Assembly (NCBI GenBank): GCA_030734395.1
Contig: JAUZTG010000041.1
Span: forward strand, 124,001 to 188,000
Origin: Sarocladium kiliense
Taxonomy: Eukaryota; Ascomycota; Sordariomycetes; Hypocreales; Sarocladiaceae
DNA: 64,000 nucleotides
Reading direction: 5' to 3'
The first letter of the stretch is position 1. Every line of letters begins with the position of its first letter. Below are positions 1 to 9,481 of the stretch, in pieces. The notes below the pieces were generated by a model that worked only from the letters and a program-made list of their open reading frames with translations, searched no databases and had not been told where the DNA came from. The translations under genes were made by a program, and so were the position numbers.

Positions 1-2499
1 TTCCCTGCTCAAGTCCAGCAATTGGGGCGGGAGGAACATTCTCGGCGGGGCATTTCCGTCCTGGCTCCCTTCCTGGCTTCCTGCGTCGCTTCCCACCAAG
101 TCAGCCAGGTCAAAGGGCTCGAATGTTGGCCTTTCCCAGATATGAGCTGCCCAGACACCTTTTCGGGAGACCACAATCACGAGTGTGCAGCCGATGTGAC
201 GAGGGACAGCGAGCGTAACGGGCAGGTCGAAAAAGCCAACCATTTTAGAAGTTGTCAGGCCAGTATTATCAACCACCAGTTCCTCGTTGACGACCCTACG
301 AGATCCCTGTTCCGGTACATTGCTGTGGGCGATGAATGACTCCCCGGCCATAAAGTTGGCAGGGTCGGCATAGTGACGGGGTTCGGCCCACTTACACTCC
401 TCAGGTTGACTGCTTCGTGGCTCTGCCCTCTTTGACAAGAGACCCGGGGCTGAACCGGGGCCGCCTGCGAGAAGGTCACGTTTGCATGTTAGACCGCATG
501 TCCTGGGATGGCAGGCTGGGATGGTAGGCCTCGGCGTTACCGTTGTTGTAGTCGTGACTGTTGTTGTTGCCCCCACGATTGGCTCACATGCTGTTGATGT
601 GCTGTAGACTAGCGTCGAGCATCCCTCATCTCTCTTCTGAGGTGCATCGGGAGAGGCAGTTTTGGTGACGGTGCAGAAGACGCTTGCATAGGTTGCCACA
701 ATAGTTGTCGTGCAAGTCGTAGGCGGATCCTCAGGTGGCGGAGGTGGTGGTGGTGGAGGAGGGGGTGGAGGAGGCGGAGGCGGGGGCGGAGGAGGCGGTG
801 GAGGAGGAGAAGGAGGAGGAGGAGGAGGAGGCGGAGGAGGAGGAGGCGGTGGAGGAGGCGGTGGAGGAGGAGGTGGTGGTGGAGGAGGGGGCGGCGGCGG
901 CGGCGGCGGCGGCGGAGGAGGCGGTGGAGGAGGAGAAGGAGGAGGAGGAGGAGGAGGCGGAGGAGGAGGAGGAGGAGGAGGAGGAGGCGGTGGAGGAGGA
1001 GGCGGTGGAGGAGGCGGTGGAGGAGGAGGTGGTGGAGGAGGAGGTGGTGGTGGAGGAGGCGAAGGGTCCTTGCATATACACTGCTCTTCCTCGCAAGCTA
1101 CTGTTTTACCATCTCCAGTACAGTCTGGCAGAGAGCAGTCCTCAGGGACAGTGCAAACCACAGGAGGAGGTAGAGGAGGAGAGTCTTTGCATACACACTG
1201 ACCCTCCTCGCAGGCAATTGTCTTGCCATCTCCTGTACAGTCTGGGATATCACAATCCTCCGGGACGGAACAGGTCGCAGGCGGAGGTAGAGGAGACTGG
1301 TCCTTGCATACACACTGACCCTCCTCGCAGGCAACCGTCTTGCCGTCCCCGGTACAGTCTGGTAGAGAGCATTCCTCGGGCGCATTGCAAGTTGCGGGCG
1401 GAGGAACAGTAGGCTGATCCTTGCATATACATTGGCCCTCTTCGCAGGCAATTGTCTTGAGCTCTCCAGTGCACTCCGGAAGATTACAATCCTCAAGAAT
1501 AGTGCAAGTTGAAGGTGGAGGAGGGGGAAGGCCTTCAGTAGCATCTTTGCACAGACACTGGCCTTCCTCACAAGCAACGGATTTGCCATCCCCAGTGCAA
1601 TCCGGGAGAGAGCATTCTTCGGAAACCGTGCAAGCCGCAGGTGGAGGAGGAGATACATCCTCGCATATACAGTTCCCCTCCTCACAGGCAACCGTTTTGC
1701 CCTGTCCAGTGCAATCCGGAAGTGAACATTCTTCCGGGGCTGTACAGGTCAGAGGAGGAGGAAGAGTATCTTTGCATACGCAATTGCCTTCTTCACAAGC
1801 AACAGCTTGGCCTTCTCCGGTGCAGTCCGGCAGAGTGCATTCCTCAGCGGCGGAGCAAGCCGCAGGTGGAGGAGCGGGCTCCTTGCATATGCAAGTGCCT
1901 TCCTCACAAGCGACTACCTTGCCATCTCCAGTGCATTCAGGAAGGGAGCACTCTTCAGGTGTGTTACAGACTGCCAGAGGAGGAGGAGGAGCGCCATTAG
2001 TTGTGTCCTTACATAGACACTGGCCTCCTTCACAGGCAACAGATTTGCCCTCACCAGTACAATCTGGGAGGGAACACTCTTCGGGGGTACTGCAGGTTGC
2101 TGGAGGAGGAGGCGCGGTCTGGTCTTCCTTGCAAATGCATTCGTTGTTCTCACAGGCAACAGTCTTTCCGTCTCCTGTACAGTCCGGAAGAATGCATTCT
2201 TCAGGGGTGTTGCAAGTCGCTGGAGGAGGAGATCTCTCCGCAGTGTTGCAGATGCATTGGCCTTCCTGGCAAGCAACAGTCTTGCCCTCGCCAATGCAGT
2301 CGGGGAGAGAGGTTAAGCACTCTTCAGGGAGAGCGCAAAGAGCAGCAGCAGGAGGAGGAGGGGGTGGTGGTGGTGGAGGTGGCACCTCCTCCTGTCTCGG
2401 ATCGAGTGAAGGTTCGTTAATTCGACCTTGATTGTTGACCGCTGAGGCCAGGCCACTGCTGGCAACCCAGAGAGGCCACACAAGGTGCCGGAGACGCAT
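1..2499 (-). CDS. Secreted six-cysteine-repeat / polyproline protein, C-terminus beyond window
   Basis: One open frame runs from ATG at 2499 down to base 1 without a stop (833 codons), so the gene is cut by the left edge. It opens with a typical signal peptide (MRLRHLVWPLWVASSGLASA, about 20 residues). A short proline run follows, then eleven tandem units of about 39 residues with six cysteines each (C-x5-C-x4-C-x8-C-x4-C-x-C; core like PDCTGDGKTVACEEGQC) joined by PPPP linkers, then a rod of about 110 almost pure prolines. The C-terminal part is Thr-rich, has dibasic KR sites (SKRAEP, QKRDEG) that could be Kex2 targets, and ends in a globular stretch with CTLVIVVSRKGVWAAHIWE. From memory, similar stretches occur in uncharacterised fungal secreted proteins. 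Inference: an extracellular or wall-associated protein in which a polyproline spacer separates a disulfide-rich array from a C-terminal domain. The function is unknown. The frame is certain; the start is well supported by the signal peptide. Confidence 0.82.
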   Translation of the reverse strand, partial: MRLRHLVWPLWVASSGLASAVNNQGRINEPSLDPRQEEVPPPPPPPPPPPAAALCALPEECLTSLPDCIGEGKTVACQEGQCICNTAERSPPPATCNTPEECILPDCTGDGKTVACENNECICKEDQTAPPPPATCSTPEECSLPDCTGEGKSVACEGGQCLCKDTTNGAPPPPLAVCNTPEECSLPECTGDGKVVACEEGTCICKEPAPPPAACSAAEECTLPDCTGEGQAVACEEGNCVCKDTLPPPLTCTAPEECSLPDCTGQGKTVACEEGNCICEDVSPPPPAACTVSEECSLPDCTGDGKSVACEEGQCLCKDATEGLPPPPPSTCTILEDCNLPECTGELKTIACEEGQCICKDQPTVPPPATCNAPEECSLPDCTGDGKTVACEEGQCVCKDQSPLPPPATCSVPEDCDIPDCTGDGKTIACEEGQCVCKDSPPLPPPVVCTVPEDCSLPDCTGDGKTVACEEEQCICKDPSPPPPPPPPPPPPPPPPPPPPPPPPPPPPPPPPPPPPPPPPPSPPPPPPPPPPPPPPPPPPPPPPPPPPPPPPPPPPPPPPPPPSPPPPPPPPPPPPPPPPPPPPPPPPPEDPPTTCTTTIVATYASVFCTVTKTASPDAPQKRDEGCSTLVYSTSTACEPIVGATTTVTTTTTVTPRPTIPACHPRTCGLTCKRDLLAGGPGSAPGLLSKRAEPRSSQPEECKWAEPRHYADPANFMAGESFIAHSNVPEQGSRRVVNEELVVDNTGLTTSKMVGFFDLPVTLAVPRHIGCTLVIVVSRKGVWAAHIWERPTFEPFDLADLVGSDAGSQEGSQDGNAPPRMFLPPQLLDLSRE
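731..1066 (-). repeat. GGN trinucleotide tract encoding ~110 prolines
   Basis: The plus strand is an uninterrupted run of AGG/CGG/TGG/GGG triplets. Read on the minus strand in the frame of the surrounding gene these are CCT/CCG/CCA/CCC, that is proline, broken only by rare AGA triplets read as TCT (serine). The same tract reads as polyglycine or polyglutamate on the plus strand, which creates long but meaningless frames there. The plus strand is G-rich and mostly purine, so it could form unusual DNA structure and is prone to length change. Confidence 0.9.
1072..2337 (-). repeat. Eleven tandem six-cysteine coding repeats (~117 bp)
   Basis: The first cysteine codon of unit 1 is at 2337 and the last cysteine codon of unit 11 is at 1072. 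Ten units keep the exact spacing C-x5-C-x4-C-x8-C-x4-C-x-C; the first unit has x6 in the second gap. Strongly conserved positions are [ED]EC, LP[DE]C, TG-x-GK, VACEE and C-[IVL]-CK. Linkers are PPPA, PPPL or PPPPS with 2-6 variable residues before them. Third codon positions differ between units while the residues stay the same, which suggests the array is under protein-level constraint rather than freshly amplified. Confidence 0.9.
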
Positions 2500-3936
2500 G
2501 GTTCCCGAACAACGGTGTCTAGTGAGGACAATTGCGGCCTATCATTGGTGTCGTATAGAGTAAAGGGTCAAGAGAGTAGCAGGAAAAGTTGAAGAATGTA
2601 TGGACTGTGGGTGATCATGATGGACAAGATAGCATGGGAGAGCCATTCCCAAGATCTCTTTTATACTTGATATCAAACTCGCCGTTTACGTCTAGGTGGT
2701 CTATCTTTGGCATCCCATGAGCTCTAGATTTGAACCTTACGAATAACCTGACCTTTGCAAACTATCGTCTGCTGCGGCGGTCTATTGAAGGATCACCGAG
2801 GCCGATTGGGGGCCATCTTGCGATATATTTAGAGAAGGATCTCCAGTCACCGCAGTCTGATTCTAACAACTTCATAGGAAATGAGATCAAGGGCCTCAAA
2901 CCTCACTTTCTTCCACTGAACATCGTAGTACCTGCGGCTTGTCAGCAATAACTCTGAAACCCAGAATCTATAGGTTATAAAAGATCCCGAAGGATGTACG
3001 CACAAGCGTAGGATGAGCTGACAGATATTCTAAATGTCACACAGCCTCATACTAAATATATTGGGATTGTAGTGAGGATGGTTGTGTAAGTCCAAAAGAC
3101 AACTCATGCAAGGTACGCGCACAGACACCGGAAGAGATGAGATCCGTGCCTATTACCGTCCACGCACCGTGGATCAGTGCGGATCTCTGTCCGCATGCCG
3201 CGTGCAAGACAATCAGGCTGAGATAGGGCAAGATGACTTGTAGAATAGCTGCGGCAACCTCACATGTGCGCAACCTTATACTATCTTACATCCATGATAC
3301 CTACAAGACGATTCTACGAGACGATCAACGCAGCTTTTCGCCTAATAAAGAAAGAAAAAAGCCATTTCTGTCCTCTTATACGCGGCATACAAGTAAAAAT
3401 GCGATATCGCGTCCTGTAAGCCGATCTGGCGTCTATTTGCGGGTCATCTTGCCGTGCATCAGGCTGGATTCGCCTTTTGGGGGCTAGCACGATCTTGTTG
3501 ATAGCCGTAAGCACTAGGACCGAGATGATGAATATCGATTGGCTTGCGCCGCTCTGCGTCGATCCCCTCCCCGGATTCAGCTCTTGGGTGGGTACTAGAA
3601 ATAGGCAGATATGACCTGGTTACATGAAGCCTGAGGCTCAACCAAGCGTGTCCATCGGAGCTATTTGTGGCATCAAGAAATACAATGTCGATGATGACTG
3701 ATGTTTCACATAGACTACGAATTGAACAGTCCACGTGAGGGATCATCCAGCTGAGTCAGACTTCGCTCGATGTCTTTCACCGTTCGTGAGGATGTTTGCT
3801 TCCAACCCAGCAAACCTCAACACCACCGCATCGCCGAGTCAGCCCAAAGCCTTACACCACCCGACAAACCAGACTCACTCGCCTGCTCAGCGTATCACCA
3901 CTTCTCTTCACGCCTGTATATTGTTCCACAGACGAA
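2500..3936. other. Intergenic, no gene recognised
   Basis: This is shared upstream DNA of the divergent cysteine-repeat gene (minus) and ankyrin gene (plus). Only short overlapping frames without family resemblance are present. A CACGTG hexamer lies at 3732-3737, about 200 bp before the ankyrin ATG. Confidence 0.6.
3732..3737. promoter_or_regulatory. CACGTG box upstream of ankyrin gene
   Basis: The palindromic hexamer CACGTG is present 200 bp upstream of the ATG at 3937. In fungi such boxes are bound by bHLH factors such as Cbf1-type proteins. Use here is inference from position only. Confidence 0.3.
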
Positions 3937-5286
3937 ATGACCACCAAACACTGCCGCCACAATCACCGACCAAGAGTCGGCAGCTCCGCTGCGGCGGTCG
4001 CGGGATTGTACGCCTATTCCGATGAGACCAGGATGTCCATGGCAGTGCAAGCGTCATTGGATAACGGCGCAGAGGACAAATTCGGACTGGCCTCTCTCTA
4101 TGGCACGGCTGGATCTGGCGATTCCATCAAGAGCTACGCAGACCTAGAAAAGCTAGAAACCTTTCGAGCGCGACAGGAGCAGCGGATGGAGGAGTACAAC
4201 GCGCCGTTGACCAGAGAGCTCGAGTCCATCTTTGAACACCTGGGCCTCCCTCCACTACCGCCGCCACTTCCCAAAGCCATCGCAGACTCTGAGCGAGCGC
4301 CGTGGCGCACCTATATCAACAAGGAAGTCAGCCCTTTCACCACCGCCTGTCAGGAGGGTTCGCTCGACATCGTCAAATATTGGGCCACGGAGAAGAGGGG
4401 CTTGATAGGACAAGTAGGACTGCAACACGGCCTGTCGCTGGCCGCGTGGAAAGACCAGACAAGCATTGTCCAATACCTCCTCAGCGAAGGCGGAGCCTAT
4501 CTGGACAGCGCCGTTATCGAGATGGCTTGTCGCAACCTTTCTCTGCCCATGTTCGAACTCGCCATCAAGCACCGCTATCATCCCAACCAGCAAATGCCGA
4601 GCTCACAAGGCCGCCTATCAACAGCCCTGACCCAATGTCTCGACAGCTTCACTGTGACAGAGTTCCTACTCACCCATGGCGCCGATCCAGACCTAGGCCC
4701 CTGGCAGGACTTTCGTCGTCATCCCTGGCGACGAGTCCGCGCAGCTCCGCCAATGGACAGGCAATGCGGCATCGCGCTGGACCTAGCCGTTCGAAAGGGC
4801 AACTTAGCACTTGCGGAGCTGCTCCTAAACCACGGCGCGCACGTCAACTACGCACGGCCGATCCACGAGCTGATCAAGCGCAAGATCGACAACGCGGAAG
4901 AGAAGGAGTGGAAGCCGTTCATGGACCTGCTGTGTCGCTACGGGGCGGACGTCAATGCGGATCAAGCCTGCCATGGGCCTACGCCGTACCGGGCGCTGCA
5001 CTTTGCCGTGCACATGGGCCAGTGGGGGATCGTAGAGGAATTGCTCATACATGGGGCTGACCCGCACATCAACTCCCGACCCGATGGGATGAATGCGTTC
5101 CAGGTTGCAGCAGGTAACAAGGCTCGGAGGCCTGCGCGATCGAGTAACAGGCTCCCCGATGCAGATGAGATGAGCGACGATACGGCCACCCCCGATGACG
5201 CTGAGATATTCTTGGAGATCTTTGAGCGGGTAAAAAGGGGCAGAATGAATACCGAAGTGAGGGATCTGCGAGGAGAGCCGCATTAG
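3937..5286 (+). CDS. Ankyrin-repeat protein
   Basis: An intronless frame of 449 residues from the first ATG of the frame (3937; the open frame extends further upstream but without an ATG). Four to five degenerate ankyrin repeats occupy roughly residues 130-420, with signatures such as SPFTTACQEGSLDIVKYW, GLSLAAWKDQTSIVQYLLSE, ALDLAVRKGNLALAELLLNH, FMDLLCRYGADVNAD and ALHFAVHMGQWGIVEELLIH. The first about 100 residues carry no recognised domain. No signal peptide or membrane span is seen. Ankyrin repeats mediate protein contacts; the partner is unknown. The gene stands alone between two long non-coding stretches and near a decayed gene, so it may belong to the variable part of the genome. Confidence 0.85.
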   Translation: MTTKHCRHNHRPRVGSSAAAVAGLYAYSDETRMSMAVQASLDNGAEDKFGLASLYGTAGSGDSIKSYADLEKLETFRARQEQRMEEYNAPLTRELESIFEHLGLPPLPPPLPKAIADSERAPWRTYINKEVSPFTTACQEGSLDIVKYWATEKRGLIGQVGLQHGLSLAAWKDQTSIVQYLLSEGGAYLDSAVIEMACRNLSLPMFELAIKHRYHPNQQMPSSQGRLSTALTQCLDSFTVTEFLLTHGADPDLGPWQDFRRHPWRRVRAAPPMDRQCGIALDLAVRKGNLALAELLLNHGAHVNYARPIHELIKRKIDNAEEKEWKPFMDLLCRYGADVNADQACHGPTPYRALHFAVHMGQWGIVEELLIHGADPHINSRPDGMNAFQVAAGNKARRPARSSNRLPDADEMSDDTATPDDAEIFLEIFERVKRGRMNTEVRDLRGEPH

Positions 5287-5666
5287 ATATACGGAGTGTC
5301 ACGATGTCTCTGAGTAGGTGGTGCCTTGATAACGGGAACCATGGGTAGCGTCATGTCGAAGAAAGCCTGTCAATTATATGTTCAACAGCATTAGAAAGGT
5401 CGAGCCGAATGTGGATTGATCTTCTTTAGCAATTCGCTAGCCCTCGCCTGTCAATACCCTTAGCTTCTCCATCTTTCTTCCGTTCATGGTTTCAGTCCTA
5501 ACCGCTACTTTTCATCAGACAACCCCAGGCCAGTGCCTTCTCCGTGCAGCACAAACATGATGGATACGGGATACATGACCTGCCGACGCCCGACGTCAAA
5601 ACAGCTTGCCATACCAGGCCAAAGGAAGCAGACACGGCAATATGAAGCCACTCCCAAATATTAATC
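5287..5666. other. Intergenic, nothing recognised
   Basis: About 380 bp between the stop of the ankyrin gene and the last recognisable codons of the degraded Clr5-type gene on the opposite strand. No motif or repeat stands out. Confidence 0.5.
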
Positions 5667-6770
5667 TCATATCGCGGCTCTTGTCACCTGCAAGGCGTCA
5701 GTCTGGTATTCAGGCACGGGAAAGTAACAACCAAACAGACCTTGCTTCACCATGAGAAGTGCTATCTGAATATAAAGATTGAGTGGGATCCGCATGAGCA
5801 CGTACCAGTTCGCTCGCTGCTTTGCGCGAAGGAGTTCAACGTTTCGAAGCCAGGCCTGCACAAGTAGAACACAGACCTGTCGACGCCCTTCTGGTGTTCG
5901 ATAGTCCCCCTCTTGAAGCTGCTTCAGGATTCGAACAACAGGGTGCCGTGCGGGCTGAGCGCAGAAGGCTAAGACGTGCCCAAAGAAAAAAATGCAGAAA
6001 ACGGAGGTGACCCTTTTCTACCATGTCGTAGACGACATCGAGGACATGCCATAGAAGATCTAGGTGGTCGGACTACAAGGCTTGTTCTAGGGCAAGGAAA
6101 GCCATTCTCGCTGCCATGCCTGCAAGACTGCCCTTCTGTTGATGCCATAGATCGAAGACCATCTCAAGCATGCGGTACATATTTCGCGTGTTGGTCATTG
6201 AAAGCCGCTCGGGCCATGCGAGATACCGAGACATAGGGTCTTCTGTGACATATGCAGATTCCAATTTCGCCAAAGTCCAAGATGACGCAGAACTCAATAC
6301 AACCTCAAGATCGGAGACTTGTCCCAACGTCGGATTGCCCAGAGGGCTGATCCAGACTTGGCCGCTGCGAGGAGACTGTGTTCGAGCAATGCTACTATAG
6401 TTGACACGTTGATCAAATTGGTGGTCTCGACGCCTGGAATCATCGCTTGCTGGGCTCGAGCTGTTCATTTCTTGTCGAGATGGTTTGGCAATCTTTGTCT
6501 GGCGACGATAGGGCGGCGTTGGGGCCGCTATTGCGATACACTCTCTTCCTATATTCCCACTTCCGAAAACGCTTCTGGTACATGTGTTCTCTGCAGTGCT
6601 CGGCTCATCAGTCCAATCGTCAACGTTTCGCGAGTGCAAATCTGACCAGGGGCAGAATTTACTTACGTGGCAGAGAACCCATGCCTGCGGCTCAAGATTG
6701 ATATCGGTTGGGAAAGCTTACGGTTTTCTGTGATGTCCAATTGTCTTATGAGTTCTTTCCTTGCTTCCCA
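5667..6770 (-). pseudogene. Degraded Clr5-domain gene (RIP-like stops and frameshifts)
   Basis: On the minus strand a Clr5 domain can be pieced together. It starts WEARKELIRQLDITENRKL and runs to HGFSAT. An intron of 76 nt (GTAAGT at 6666 to CTGCAG at 6591) interrupts it, and it continues as EHMYQKRFRKWEYRKR. The domain is preceded immediately by an in-frame TAA (6771-6773). After the domain the frame is lost (TGA after EPSKR) and continues in another frame (about 6470-6076) with an in-frame TAG at 6073-6075 between EQAL and SDHLDLLW. A further shift at an A7 run (5986-5992) leads into FCAQPARHPVVRILKQLQ and a C-terminal stretch ending at 5667. TAA and TAG are what CAA and CAG become by C-to-T change at CpA, the typical target of repeat-induced point mutation. 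Clr5 proteins are fungal putative transcription regulators. Confidence is high for the Clr5 identity and lower for the exact limits. Confidence 0.72.
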
Positions 6771-9481
6771 TTACTCTTCGGTATGTTCTACAGGGTCATG
6801 GCAGACCGAATCACCAACTGCTTGCCCCGGGGCTCGAGGCGCCAGGGCCGGCAAGCTGGACATTATTATGGTAGGGGAAACACGGTTGCCGATCGACAAG
6901 AAGCTGGCATCGCTGCAGAAGTGACCCAACGAACTGGGCTGAGAAAGGGAGCGCGCTTGGCTTTCGTATACCTCTATTTGGCATGTCATCCGAATGAAAC
7001 GGGAAGGAGAGAAAATAACAAGATGTGAAGGTGCGATCCGCGATTCCCTGGATGACAAAATGGCCAAGGGCCTGATCGTGTCGCGCGATCATTCGCTGCT
7101 GAGGTTCCGATGAACGAATGCTACCAGCTTGTCACCCTCAAAGTCTAACCATGAGCATAGGTCGTACTGCAGGCTAGGGCTTTGGCTGAGAACACAGGCA
7201 TTATAGCTACAATCCTAGTGTGGAAGTATATCTCATCGTTTGGATAGAAAACCTGCTCCGTCGCTACTCAGCCTGTGTCGAAACTGACCTTCTTTTCTAT
7301 AAAGTACTGCTTAGCGCCTACACCTGTTCCACTAACAATAATTGCATTGTCAATACAACCCGATCAATGAGCTTTGACAGCCTCAAACGGTGTCATCAGG
7401 CCGGTGCCCTTGTCCCAGCAGCCTGGCCTTGGTCGCGGCCAATGACCTGAAGATAACAACCTTCTGGTTCGCGCTAACAAAGAACTCCTCTGCCAAAGCC
7501 GGCCAGGCGGTAACGTTACACGAGTAAGACGTATCTTATGCGAAGGGAAGGCTGATACTGCCACTCTGCCTTTGCCTTCCCATCGACGGCATGACCGTGT
7601 TTGCAGTGAAATTCAGAGACGCGCTTGGTAAGCTTCACCCTTGAACTCGGTCTTATGGACTATAAAGAACCCGGAAATCCGAGCATAGTCAACCAAAGTC
7701 CATCCTAGCGCTTTTATGTCACACGGTGACATTAGCCTGTTCTTGGTAGTCAGGGGCTCTGATCCTCTTTGCCAAGGCTTACAACGGACTGTCTCCATGG
7801 GGGTCTGTGAATGGCGCCATTTGTATATCTCACAATCCGATGATTGTCGGATGCACATGTATACTACGACTCACTGACGCGCTACAACATATAACGACGC
7901 ATCTCTATGGCGTGCTTGGCAATGGGGCTTAGGGCGCTCGGAGATTGCCGTTGGTCGCCATACAATATCCTGTCTACCACATCGACTTTCGATACAGCAA
8001 AAGTCCCTAGCTAGGGTTCATAGATGCCTCGGGTTCCTGCATACAATTCGCCGAACACCTTCCAAGTTTAAGTCTCCGGTTAGTGTTCAGCTGATTGAGA
8101 TGTATGTACGATGTCCTCTATAGCTTTTCGCTGTTGGCCCGAGTGATGGGAAGCATGTAGCGAGAAAAGTAAAGTCACGCAGGTTACCTTCGCAAAGGGT
8201 GGTCATTGGGCAATTTTGGGGTTCGATTCACCATGAGCAATTCGGCGGGAGCTGGGTCACAGATCTTGAAGTACAAGGATCTGAGTCGTAGGGCTGAGGA
8301 CAGGTGTGACCGTTTGAGTCATAGCATCAGCCTCAGAGGCAGTGACCTTGTTAACTAGGCAACATACTCAAGAACGAGCTCTCACCAGAGTCATTATAAG
8401 CTTATAAAAGCCAATTTCTTAAGGAAATTTATTCACTATTTAACTGCGAGAAACGCGTCAAGATGAGCTCAGCGGTAGGGTGGTACTAGTTGAGGCACGT
8501 ATCCCGGAGCAGGTCAAGGTTCTCAAGGCTATGCTGGCTTAGAGAGGTTTGACCTTAGAGACTCGAAGTGCAATTTGTTTGGAGTTTCTACTTTAAGCCC
8601 TACCATGTCAAGGCCGCATGAAGTTGAGAAAGCACAGTGCATTTTCAAAGTCGCATTGGTGTTAGGGTGGTAGGTTCGCAAGCAGCTCACCGTGGGGGTG
8701 ATGCTCACTGAGCAAGGGTGATCAAAGCCTGAGCAAGAGTGGTCCTCCTGGTCTGGGCGACCCCTGCTCCAGTTTTCGTGGTAGACTACGGAGTATTACG
8801 GATTACCTACAACTAAGTTGACGCTCTCAGTGCAGAGGTCTATGCCCTCTTGGCGTAATCACTAGAACGAGCCCCCTGTCGGTCTAGTATTTTCTGTTTG
8901 CTCCTACAACCACTCAGAGGTCAGAGGGTCCGAGACTGCCCCTTAGTATAGAGTGCACATGACAAGTACAAAGCAGAGCACAAAGAAGCTTAATTAACCC
9001 TCCTAGCTCATAGCTTAGGCCTAAATAGACTGTGGGCATCAAGACAACAATGGAGAACTGGAAGGGGCGATATCGATGTCAACAAGGGCAGTAAGCAAGA
9101 TCCTACGGAGCGAGAGACCCTTTTTAGGCCGTCAGCTTGGCACTTCATGCGAAAGGCGGTAGATAGTGGCCTAGATTGCGAAGCTGATAACTCCAGGGGC
9201 ATGTCGCAGGCATGTTGGAAAAGAGTCAGCAAGCAAGCTAGTATCATCAGGCCATGTCCAAATAACGAGGCTCAGTTGCCTGTGCCGCCAGGCCGTTGCG
9301 CATTCAGCTCGGTCCCGAACGTCACAAGTACCCAAGGGGAGGTAACTGACTAGCTCAGACGTGCTCCTATGTTTTTATAAGCCAACGGCACGCTCGTTGC
9401 ACCTGTTTGCTGTCCGTGGAACTCCAACTTCATTACATTCCTTACTTCGGAGGGTTTTGCTTCTGGCAACTCTACTACACC
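6771..9481. other. 2.7-kb gene-poor stretch
   Basis: No frame here gives a recognisable protein, and I find no terminal repeats, transposase signatures or tRNA. Short open frames on both strands overlap each other and end at random. A sequence like a Pol III B-box occurs near 8220 but has no matching acceptor stem. It may hold decayed mobile DNA, but nothing supports a specific call. Confidence 0.5.

Noticed and set aside
735..2431. Long plus-strand frames (polyglycine/polyglutamate and repeats with SSQATVLPSPVQSG)
   Set aside because: They are antisense shadows of the minus-strand cysteine-repeat gene; only the minus frame gives a signal peptide, regular cysteine spacing and continuity to the window edge.
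8205..8240. tRNA-like B-box (GGGTTCGATTC)
   Set aside because: T stem pairs only 4 of 5 and no acceptor or A-box partner is found upstream.
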